From Halieaceae bacterium (GTDB lineage: Bacteria > Pseudomonadota > Gammaproteobacteria > Pseudomonadales > Halieaceae): DNA of 64,000 bases. The translations under genes were made by a program, and so were the position numbers. The stretch covers positions 1 to 64,000 of the forward strand of contig CACCPA010000006.1 of the NCBI GenBank assembly GCA_902547755.1, written 5' to 3'. The notes under the pieces were generated by a model. It saw only the letters and a list, made by a program, of their open reading frames with translations, did not search any database and had not been told where the DNA came from. Shown here piece by piece: positions 56,981 through 64,000 of the stretch. How positions within the stretch are numbered: position 1 is the stretch's first letter; each line of letters opens with the position of its first letter.

Positions 56981-58507
56981 GTGTCAAAAGGACCGACTCA
57001 AATCGATGCCCAAGCGCATTTAGATCAGGTAACCGCCGATACCTCAGATGCGGTGCGGAAATCGGCGCGGGAGAAGCGTCACGCAAAAGGTTTTCGAACT
57101 GCACGTGAAAATTTGGCAGATCTGGTCGATGGCGACAGCTTCGTGGAATACGGGCAGTTGGCGGTAGCAGCCCAGCGCGGACGAAGAGATCCCGAGTCGA
57201 TGCGCATTGATACTGCGGCCGACGGTGTAATCACTGGTACAGCAACGATCAATAAAGACCTCATTGCAGGCGGGGGAAGCGATGTCGCCGTCGCGATCTA
57301 TGACTACAGTGTGCTAGCCGGTACACAAGGGTTCTTCCATCACCAAAAACTCGACCGAATTTTCGAGGTTGCAGAGCGAGAGCGCCTACCCTTTGTAATG
57401 TACACCGAGGGTGGTGGCGGTCGTCCGGGGGATACCGACGTTAAGGTGAATATTGCGGGGTTGAACAGTACCTCTTTCAGCCGCTGGGCGGGACTGACCG
57501 GCAAAGTGCCCCGTGTCACCGTGAATAATGGGTACTGCTTCGCGGGCAATGCCGCTCTTTTTGGCGCGGGCGATATTCGTATTGCAACCAAATCATCATC
57601 GATCGGCATGGCGGGCCCTGCCATGATCGAAGGCGGTGGTCTCGGTAGTTTTCATCCCAATGAAATCGGACCAGTCAATACATTGTGCAACGCAGGTGCA
57701 ATCGATCTGTTAGCTGAGGACGAAGCCCATGCCACCGCACTAGCGAAATGGGCTTTGAGTTACGGCCAAGGTACCGTTCAGCCAGACGCTGTTGCTGATC
57801 AGATGGCGCTAAGAACCATCCTGCCCGAGAATCGGCGTATGGCCTATGACGTTAGACGGGTCATAGACGTGTTATTCGATCAGCAGTCGGTACTCGAACT
57901 GCGTCCAGTCTATGGACGTGCCGTGGTTACAGCCTTAGCCCGCGTTGAAGGCCATCCCGTTGCGGTCATCGCGAGCGACTGTCGCCATTTGGGTGGCGCG
58001 GTGGATGTCGACGCTGCTAGAAAAGCCGGTGAAATGATGGAGCTGGCCAAGCGATGGCGATTACCCATCGTATCCCTTGTCGATACACCCGGATTTATGG
58101 TGGGACCCGATAGCGAAGCAATGGGTGCAGCGAAAGTGATGCCCGAGCTCTTCAATACGGCGGCCAGTGTCGATACGCCGTGGGTGGGTTTGTTCCTCAG
58201 ACGCGGGTACGGATTGGGTGCCATGGTGCTGGTAGGTGGCTCATTTGAGTTTCCGACCATCACCGCTAGTTGGCCGCAGGGCGAGTTTGGCGGTATGGGA
58301 CTTGAAGGTGCCGTCAGGCTAGGTTTCAAAAAAGAGCTGGAAGCGGTGCCCGAAGGCGATGCGCGTGATGCGCTCTACGGAAAATTGGTGGCAGACATGT
58401 ACGAGAAAGGTCGTGCGACCGAAGCCGCAGCCTACTTGGAAATTGACATGGTGATTGACCCCGCAGAAAGTCGAAAAGTCATCTTACGAGGCATCAGGCA
58501 GGGTTAA
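56981..58507 (+). CDS. Acyl-CoA carboxylase carboxyltransferase subunit
   Basis: The 508-residue protein has the crotonase-fold N- and C-terminal carboxyltransferase halves, including VMYTEGGGGRPGDTDV, GNAALFGAGDIRIATKSSSI and VDTPGFMVGPDSE, which form acyl-CoA and biotin sites. These subunits move CO2 from biotin to acetyl-, propionyl- or methylcrotonyl-CoA. A GTG start has GGAG 6 bases upstream. No biotin carboxylase or biotin carrier gene is nearby, so it must pair with a distant partner or be a stand-alone relative. It ends 69 bases before the imuB LexA box. Confidence 0.85.
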   Translation: MSKGPTQIDAQAHLDQVTADTSDAVRKSAREKRHAKGFRTARENLADLVDGDSFVEYGQLAVAAQRGRRDPESMRIDTAADGVITGTATINKDLIAGGGSDVAVAIYDYSVLAGTQGFFHHQKLDRIFEVAERERLPFVMYTEGGGGRPGDTDVKVNIAGLNSTSFSRWAGLTGKVPRVTVNNGYCFAGNAALFGAGDIRIATKSSSIGMAGPAMIEGGGLGSFHPNEIGPVNTLCNAGAIDLLAEDEAHATALAKWALSYGQGTVQPDAVADQMALRTILPENRRMAYDVRRVIDVLFDQQSVLELRPVYGRAVVTALARVEGHPVAVIASDCRHLGGAVDVDAARKAGEMMELAKRWRLPIVSLVDTPGFMVGPDSEAMGAAKVMPELFNTAASVDTPWVGLFLRRGYGLGAMVLVGGSFEFPTITASWPQGEFGGMGLEGAVRLGFKKELEAVPEGDARDALYGKLVADMYEKGRATEAAAYLEIDMVIDPAESRKVILRGIRQG

Positions 58508-58576
58508 TACGGTCAAAGATTGTGCAGGCTACTAGATCAAGAGGTTATCGCTTGTGAACTAGCCATCATCCATATA

Positions 58577-58592
58577 CTGTATAAATAAACAG
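58577..58592. promoter_or_regulatory. LexA box upstream of imuB
   Basis: CTGTATAAATAAACAG is a perfect CTGT-N8-ACAG palindrome with TATA extensions. It ends 16 bases before the imuB GTG and contains a possible -10 TATAAA (58580-58585), so LexA binding would cover the promoter core. Confidence 0.93.
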
Positions 58593-58608
58593 TATATGCG
58601 TTGAATCT

Positions 58609-60051
58609 GTGCTCTGGCTTTGCCTACATTTTCCTAAATTGCCTCTCGAGGCACTGATACCAAAACCGAGTTTTGGTGATGCCAGCTTGCGCGTCGTTAT
58701 TGAGGCAAGCCGAGTTGTAACCTGTGATGACGAAGTCGAGGCATTAGGCGTGACGACAGGCCTAAAGCAATCGACCGTCAGTGGTTTACTCAGCGGACAT
58801 CCCTTGCAATTACTCAGCCGAGATCGCGAGAAGGAACACCAGACACTCAAACGCCTAAGGCAATGGGCGTATTCCATTACACCGACATTGAGCTTGTGGC
58901 GAGGTGACTGCTTGCAGCTGGAAATCAGTCGCTGCCTCTTGGTTCATGGTGGGCTCGAAGCTCTGCTGAAAAAAGTCGCTATTGAATTCGATCAACGCGG
59001 ATTCAGTGTATTTGCAGGTGTTGGACCCAGTCGCGAATCAGCGTGGCTACTGAGCCAATTTAATCGCGCCTCTATCGCATCGATTGCTGACCAGGGACTG
59101 CCCTTGGGGTCTCAATTATCCCACATCCCTTTGTCTTATCTTGATGAATTCCCCAAAGACACAGCGGCGCTGGCTAAAGCCGGCATTCGTACCTTCAAGG
59201 AACTACTGTCACTACCCAGCACTTCCGTTAAGCAACGCTGCAGTCATGAATTTTTCTCATGGATTGACCGGCTCTTATGTCGGGTTGAAGTCGCTCTGGA
59301 GGATTTTCAACCCGACCCGGAATACAACGACATTGCCTGGCTCGGTTACGGATCAAAAAATAATCAGGAGCTGATTCCGGCAATGGAGGCTCTACTGGAA
59401 AAGCTCTCTTTATTCCTTCGGCATACACAACTTGAAACGCCGCAACTGCGATGGGTATTTATACCCACCCAAGGGCAACACACAGCCTTAGACATCCGCA
59501 GTAGTGAATGCCATAACAATCCTAAACGCTGGCTGGAGCAGTCGCAGCTTAAGCTCGATCAGATGACCTTCGAAGACCTGATTGAAGGCATACAGCTCGA
59601 GGCCTGTGAGCTGGCTCCAGCGCAACACCGGACCCAGGACCTCTTTTTAGAATCGAAACATCAGGAACCCTTATCGCAATTGATTGACCGTCTACGCAGC
59701 CGCCTGGGTTTTCAGGCGGTCACTCATATCTACGAACGCGCTGAACATTTGCCAGAGTTTTGTTCTTATGCCGACCCCAACCAACTGACAACAGAGGCCG
59801 ACGATGCTTCAACACGCAACCGTCCATTTTGGTTGCTAAACGCACCTCAGCCCATCAGCCAACGAGGCAATCAACTGTACTGGATGGATGCACTAAATAT
59901 TGTCAAAGGACCTGAGCGGCTAGAGGATTACTGGTGGAGTCAGCCCACCAGTCGCGACTATTACATTGCCAAAACAGACAGTGGGCAGCCTGTTTGGATC
60001 TTTCAAGATCGTCACAGCCGCTGTTGGTTTTTGCACGGTTTATTCGATTGA
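58609..60051 (+). CDS. imuB: Y-family polymerase homologue ImuB (non-catalytic)
   Basis: ImuB is a Y-family relative that lacks polymerase activity but links DnaE2 and ImuA to the beta clamp. The 480-residue protein opens LWLCLHFPKLPLEAL, where true polymerases have DxD-type metal ligands, and the second motif reads GDCLQLEISRCLLVHGG instead of SIDEAYLD. It lacks the catalytic acids. A candidate clamp-binding motif QDLFL is at 343-347. It starts at GTG 58609 with no visible ribosome-binding site, close to the LexA box. The lipocalin gene lies between it and dnaE2, on the other strand. Confidence 0.9.
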   Translation: MLWLCLHFPKLPLEALIPKPSFGDASLRVVIEASRVVTCDDEVEALGVTTGLKQSTVSGLLSGHPLQLLSRDREKEHQTLKRLRQWAYSITPTLSLWRGDCLQLEISRCLLVHGGLEALLKKVAIEFDQRGFSVFAGVGPSRESAWLLSQFNRASIASIADQGLPLGSQLSHIPLSYLDEFPKDTAALAKAGIRTFKELLSLPSTSVKQRCSHEFFSWIDRLLCRVEVALEDFQPDPEYNDIAWLGYGSKNNQELIPAMEALLEKLSLFLRHTQLETPQLRWVFIPTQGQHTALDIRSSECHNNPKRWLEQSQLKLDQMTFEDLIEGIQLEACELAPAQHRTQDLFLESKHQEPLSQLIDRLRSRLGFQAVTHIYERAEHLPEFCSYADPNQLTTEADDASTRNRPFWLLNAPQPISQRGNQLYWMDALNIVKGPERLEDYWWSQPTSRDYYIAKTDSGQPVWIFQDRHSRCWFLHGLFD

Positions 60052-60093
60052 TATGACGTAGTTCGGGGCGATATTCCCACTCCACTGACAGGT

Positions 60094-60609
60094 TTACTCG
60101 GTCACCACCCATATCAAATCGTCTGTTTCGAAACCAAGCGACTGGCTTTGTGCAATGAATCGCTCACGTACCTCCGGGCTTAATTGCGGTTCACGCGCTA
60201 GAAGCCATAAGTAGTCCGTATTGTACCCCGAGACAAAGGTATAGCTGTAGTCGTCCGCCAGCTCGAACACAGCATAGGTACCGTAGAAAGGACCAAAAAA
60301 AGAAACCTTGAGGTGTCCCACGTCCCGGGATCCCATCGGCTTAGCCACACCTTCAGCTTGGCGCCACTCCCCTTTCTGCGTGTTAAAACCCTTATTCAAC
60401 ACAGAAATTGAACCATCTTCATTGAGACCGTAGGTTGCCGTAACGCGCTCTAGGTTACGCTCAAAGCTGTGATCGAGACGGGCTATTTCATGCCATTTGC
60501 CGAGGTAACGCTCAGAATCAAAACCAACGACAGGCTCGACATCATCGGGCAGACCAGTACAACCCACGATCAATACAGCAATACAGGCAGTAACCATTCG
60601 TTTAAACAT
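60094..60609 (-). CDS. blc: Outer-membrane lipocalin Blc
   Basis: Blc is a bacterial lipocalin that binds lysophospholipids and fatty acids, anchored to the outer membrane. The 171-residue protein has a lipobox LIVGC (lipid cysteine 17), then GFDSERYLGKWHEIARLDH, the G-x-W lipocalin motif, and NTDYLWLLAREPQLS near the end, both typical. ATG 60609 is used, preceded by AAGGAAG. It is convergent with imuB, 42 bases from its end, and divergent from dnaE2. Confidence 0.93.
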   Translation of the reverse strand: MFKRMVTACIAVLIVGCTGLPDDVEPVVGFDSERYLGKWHEIARLDHSFERNLERVTATYGLNEDGSISVLNKGFNTQKGEWRQAEGVAKPMGSRDVGHLKVSFFGPFYGTYAVFELADDYSYTFVSGYNTDYLWLLAREPQLSPEVRERFIAQSQSLGFETDDLIWVVTE

Positions 60610-60695
60610 GGCGTGGACTTCCTTCACTTGAAGATTCAGTCGTCAGTATGACTGACAACTGAATCGATGTGGGGTTTATTGCCAAAGTCATTATA

Positions 60696-60711
60696 CTGTA
60701 TAAAAATACAG
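60696..60711. promoter_or_regulatory. LexA box upstream of dnaE2
   Basis: CTGTATAAAAATACAG is a perfect CTGT-N8-ACAG palindrome, TA-extended on both sides. It ends 9 bases before the dnaE2 ATG. It is 86 bases from the divergent lipocalin start, so lipocalin control is less likely. Confidence 0.94.
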
Positions 60712-60720
60712 TATTTTGAT

Positions 60721-63700
60721 ATGTCCTACGCCGAGCTTCACTGCCTCAGTAACTACAGCTTCCTCAGAGGCGCATCGCACCCATCCGAACTGGTGGAGCA
60801 AGCGGTACATCTGGGTTATTCCGCCTTGGCGATCACGGACGAATGCTCTCTTGCAGGTGTTGTCAAAGCACATGTCGTCGCAAAAGAGCTCGATTTCAAA
60901 CTCATCATTGGCAGTGAATTTAATGTCAGTGAAGGGTTAAAACTCGTCGCTATTGCACCATCACGGGCGGCCTACGGTGAATTATCGAATCTGATCAGTC
61001 GCTCGCGTCGACGTAGCGAAAAAGGGCAGTACCTGACCCACCTGCGCGATATTTATTTCCACCTCAAGCGCTGCTTCATCATTTGGTTACCAACACACAT
61101 TGACAAGGAAAAACACCACGCTGACATACTGTCACGCCGATTCGCTGACCGGTTCTGGATTGGAGTTACCCAGCTCCTACACCACGACGACACCGCACGC
61201 CTAGCCGAGTTACAGCAGATTGCCTCCGAACTAAAGGCGCCACTCATCGCCTGTGGCAGTGTGGAGATGCACTCTGTGAGCAGAAAGATGTTGCACGATG
61301 TCGTAACGGCCATACGCCACAACAGTTCAGTGCAGGAACTTGGGAAACGACGATCGAGTAATAGTCAGCAACATCTTAGACGCCTCGATAAGCTGCTCCC
61401 ACTCTACCCCTCTGAACTGATTGGCGAGACTTTGCGACTGGCACAGCAATGCCATTTCAGTCTGGATGAGCTTCGGTACGAATACCCGGAAGAAGTGGTT
61501 CCGAACGGCCACTCGGCCAACAGCTATTTGCGCGAGTGTGTTTCAGAAGGTGCGAATAAGCGCTGGCCCAACGGCGTCCCAAGTGACATACACAAACGTA
61601 TCGAGTACGAGCTTGAACTCATCACAGAACTCAACTACGAGTATTACTTCCTCACCGTTTATGACGTTGTCAATTTCGCACGCCGCAGGGGCATCTTGTG
61701 CCAGGGTCGAGGCTCGGCAGCTAACTCTGTTGTCTGTTACTGCCTGCACATTACTGAAGTGTCGCCCGAACACGTATCACTGCTATTCGAACGCTTCATA
61801 TCACGGGAGCGTGATGAACCACCTGATATCGATGTCGACTTTGAGCATGAGCGACGCGAAGAAGTCATTCAGTACATTTACGAAAAATATACCCGCCGGC
61901 GCGCTGCCCTCGCAGCAACAGTTATCACCTACCGTTCGCGCAGCGCCGTAAGAGATGTCGGCAAGGCTCTCGGAATGGACGCTGTCTTCGTAGAAGACCT
62001 GGCTAAATCACTCGCGTGGTGGAATCGAGAACGAGAGCTCACGGCCAAATTCAAGGAACAAGGCATTCAGGCGAGCAGTCAACAGGCCGATCTCTTCTTA
62101 AAAATGACACAGCAAATCCTCGGATTTCCACGACATTTATCTCAGCATGTCGGCGGCTTTGTCATTAGTCGTGGCCCTATTTCAAACTTGGTGCCTATCG
62201 AAAATGCCAGCATGCCAAACCGAACTGTCATTCAGTGGGATAAAGAAGACATCGAAGCGTTGGGTTTACTGAAAGTAGATATCCTGGCGCTGGGGATGCT
62301 CTCGGCTATTCGTAAAACACTGGCTCTGATTCAGCGAGATACGCCCGCCATTCGACGTATTCAGGACATCCCGAAAGACGATCAGGCCACTTTCCGCATG
62401 CTGCAAACTGGAGACTCTTTGGGTGTGTTTCAGATTGAATCCAGAGCGCAGATGTCGATGCTCCCGCGGTTAAAACCGAGCTGCTTTTATGACCTTGTCA
62501 TCGAAATTGCCATTGTTCGACCGGGACCTATCCAGGGCGACATGGTGCATCCCTACCTTAGGCGACGTACCGGATTAGAACCCATTACTTATCCAGATCC
62601 AGCGATTCAGTCCGTACTTGAAAGCACGCTTGGGGTACCGATTTTTCAGGAGCAAGTCATTCGACTCGCCATGGTGGCTGCTGGATTTAGTGGCGGAGAG
62701 GCTGACTCACTTAGGAGGGCTATCACCAACTGGGGGAAGAACAGCAAATTGCTGACATTCGAGAATAAGCTCAAAACAGGCATGTTAAATCGAGGGTATA
62801 GCGCAGAATTTGCGGACCAGCTCTTCAACCAAATTAAAGGCTTTGGTGGTTACGGGTTTCCAGAATCACACTCGGCTAGCTTCGCCTTGCTAGCATATGT
62901 ATCCGCGTGGTTTAAGCGCCATCATCCCGGCGCTTTCTATGTCGGCCTGCTCAACAGCCAACCCATGGGGTTTTATACGCCCTCACAGCTCATTCAAGAC
63001 GCAGAGCGACACGGTATTAACGCGCTACCTGTAGACGTCAACGCGAGCGACTGGGACCACCAGTTGCTGTCAACGCCACCGTCACAGCAGAACACCATTC
63101 GCTTAGGGCTGCGGTTGGTTAAAGGACTTAGCAAACGCGGCGCAGAGCAACTGATAGATGCACGACGCACACGGCTTTTCCAGTCGGTCATAGATCTTAA
63201 ACGACGTGCGAAGCTGGATAAGGACGATTTGGAAGCACTATCTGCTGCTGATACTTTGTCATCACTCTCGGGACATCGTCACAAGACACATTGGGCTGTC
63301 ATGGCTGTCAAAGAGGCTCAACCGTTACTGATTGATGAACACTCATCTGCCGAGGAGGGTGCTTTCGCCATTGCTCCTCCCTCAATGACGGAAAATGTTT
63401 TATTTGATTATCAAAGTACCGGTCTAACCCTGCGCGCGCATCCCCTGGCACTCTTACGACAACAATCGCCGTTCGATCAATGCCGTAAACAGTCGGAGCT
63501 CATCACGATGGGTAATCGCCGCTTTGTAAGAACAGCGGGACTTGTCACCTGCCGCCAGCGACCGGGAACTGCGTCAGGTGTAGTGTTCCTTACACTCGAA
63601 GATGAAACAGGAAACATCAATGTGGTGGTCTGGCCTGGCGTTCAAGAACAGTTCAGAGCCGCACTGATGACCGCGCAACTCCTACTGATCAAGGGCACCG

Positions 63701-63801
63701 TCGAGTCACGTGACGGCGTCACACACGTTATTGCCAGCGCCTTATACGACCACAGTCATGCACTGAGTCGTCTGGCAGTTAAGTCGAGGGACTTTCATTA
63801 A
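60721..63801 (+). CDS. dnaE2: Error-prone DNA polymerase DnaE2
   Basis: DnaE2 is the C-family polymerase that carries out SOS mutagenic synthesis with ImuA and ImuB. The 1026-residue protein has an N-terminal PHP domain (YAELHCLSNYSFLRGASHP), the polymerase catalytic aspartates in PDIDVDF (D371 and D373) and in LLKVDILALGML, a fingers region, a helix-hairpin-helix and a C-terminal OB fold (RTAGLVTCRQRPGTASGVVF). The ATG at 60721 is 9 bases after the LexA box, without a clear ribosome-binding site; the frame extends 18 codons upstream across the box. Tandem repeats begin in its last codons. Confidence 0.96.
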   Translation: MSYAELHCLSNYSFLRGASHPSELVEQAVHLGYSALAITDECSLAGVVKAHVVAKELDFKLIIGSEFNVSEGLKLVAIAPSRAAYGELSNLISRSRRRSEKGQYLTHLRDIYFHLKRCFIIWLPTHIDKEKHHADILSRRFADRFWIGVTQLLHHDDTARLAELQQIASELKAPLIACGSVEMHSVSRKMLHDVVTAIRHNSSVQELGKRRSSNSQQHLRRLDKLLPLYPSELIGETLRLAQQCHFSLDELRYEYPEEVVPNGHSANSYLRECVSEGANKRWPNGVPSDIHKRIEYELELITELNYEYYFLTVYDVVNFARRRGILCQGRGSAANSVVCYCLHITEVSPEHVSLLFERFISRERDEPPDIDVDFEHERREEVIQYIYEKYTRRRAALAATVITYRSRSAVRDVGKALGMDAVFVEDLAKSLAWWNRERELTAKFKEQGIQASSQQADLFLKMTQQILGFPRHLSQHVGGFVISRGPISNLVPIENASMPNRTVIQWDKEDIEALGLLKVDILALGMLSAIRKTLALIQRDTPAIRRIQDIPKDDQATFRMLQTGDSLGVFQIESRAQMSMLPRLKPSCFYDLVIEIAIVRPGPIQGDMVHPYLRRRTGLEPITYPDPAIQSVLESTLGVPIFQEQVIRLAMVAAGFSGGEADSLRRAITNWGKNSKLLTFENKLKTGMLNRGYSAEFADQLFNQIKGFGGYGFPESHSASFALLAYVSAWFKRHHPGAFYVGLLNSQPMGFYTPSQLIQDAERHGINALPVDVNASDWDHQLLSTPPSQQNTIRLGLRLVKGLSKRGAEQLIDARRTRLFQSVIDLKRRAKLDKDDLEALSAADTLSSLSGHRHKTHWAVMAVKEAQPLLIDEHSSAEEGAFAIAPPSMTENVLFDYQSTGLTLRAHPLALLRQQSPFDQCRKQSELITMGNRRFVRTAGLVTCRQRPGTASGVVFLTLEDETGNINVVVWPGVQEQFRAALMTAQLLLIKGTVESRDGVTHVIASALYDHSHALSRLAVKSRDFH

Positions 63802-63890
63802 AAGCTTTCATTAAAAGCTTTCATTAAAAAGCTTTCATTAAAGGGCGTTCATAAAAGAGTATTCATTGAGAGCTACATAAAAGCTGTACA
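63791..63890 (+). repeat. Decaying tandem repeat at the dnaE2 3' end (unit about 13 bases)
   Basis: A unit AAAAGCTTTCATT is repeated with increasing divergence. The first, partial copy supplies the last codons and stop of dnaE2; exact copies lie at 63800-63812 and 63813-63825, a 14-base copy at 63826-63839, then degenerate copies to about 63890. Units contain the AAAGCTTT palindrome. From about 63891 to the window end (110 bases) I see no gene, terminator or other feature. Confidence 0.8.
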
Positions 63891-64000
63891 GGCAGCCGAA
63901 TTAAAAGTCGGATGACACCCGTATCAAACGCGGAGCTTGCGGCACGAGCTGGGACTGAAGGATTAACGTCTTTTAAGGCGCTGTAGGGGTAATCGGTACC

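Noticed and set aside
60667-60720. Eighteen-codon N-terminal extension of dnaE2
   Set aside because: It crosses the LexA box, while MSYAELHCLSNYSFL at 60721 is the usual N-terminus.
1-64000. CRISPR arrays, insertion sequences, phage genes, rRNA genes
   Set aside because: No regularly spaced repeats, transposases, integrases, phage structural genes or rRNA-like sequence were seen; the only tandem repeat is the one after dnaE2.

Overview
The window is about 64 kb of bacterial chromosome with gammaproteobacterial gene order. Conserved blocks are mreBCD-maf-yhdP opposite gatCAB; hemA-prfA-prmC-moeB opposite TPR lipoprotein-lolB-ispE-tRNA(Gln)-prs-rplY-pth-ychF-tRNA(Met); and cmoAB, DUF1820/miaB-phoH-ybeY-corC-lnt-leuS-lptE-holA. 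The order closely follows Pseudomonas-type genomes. The moderate G+C, GatCAB, an alphaproteobacterial-looking CtaA/COX15, a peptide/proline scavenging cluster and an ImuA/ImuB/DnaE2 mutasome suggest a free-living aerobic, probably marine, gammaproteobacterium such as a Halieaceae/OM60-NOR5 relative. The taxonomic placement is inference; no marker gene was compared.

Layout. 1-4.2 kb, minus strand: cell-shape genes mreBCD, maf and the start of yhdP, which runs off the left edge. 4.4-7.6 kb: gatCAB. 7.6-12 kb: Smr endonuclease-like protein, CysZ, DEAD-box helicase, MATE exporter. 11.8-15.9 kb, minus: moeB, prmC, prfA, hemA. 16-22.8 kb, plus: envelope lipoproteins, isoprenoid, nucleotide and translation genes with two tRNAs. 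22.8-29.7 kb: an accessory cluster (ornithine-cyclodeaminase-family reductase, proline-racemase-family protein, aminopeptidase P, POT transporter, divergent M24 peptidase) that reads as import and breakdown of proline/hydroxyproline peptides. 29.7-34.7 kb: a quinone reductase broken by a G8 tract, a cytoplasmic molybdoenzyme, a VOC protein, a cytochrome c/Vgb-propeller fusion and an alkyltransferase-like DNA repair protein. 34.7-42.6 kb: quinone oxidoreductase, a small Fis-type regulator, heme A synthase, Uup, an aromatic aminotransferase, and the CmoAB wobble-uridine enzymes. 42.3-52 kb: the miaB-to-holA housekeeping run. 52-64 kb: an MFS exporter and a dispersed SOS mutagenesis system.

The strongest unusual signal is the SOS region. 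imuA, imuB and dnaE2, normally one contiguous cassette, lie over about 10.5 kb. They are separated by a TauE/SafE permease, a DUF885 lipoprotein, an acyl-CoA carboxyltransferase and a lipocalin, two of which are on the opposite strand. Each mutasome gene keeps its own perfect CTGT-N8-ACAG LexA box immediately upstream. Co-regulation therefore seems to have survived the break-up of the operon.

Other points to revisit are an mreC with no canonical start codon before its membrane anchor, a proline-racemase-family protein with Ser/Thr where Cys/Cys is expected, a MoeB lacking the fourth zinc cysteine, a POT transporter with a large loop insertion, and a decaying tandem repeat that begins in the last codons of dnaE2.
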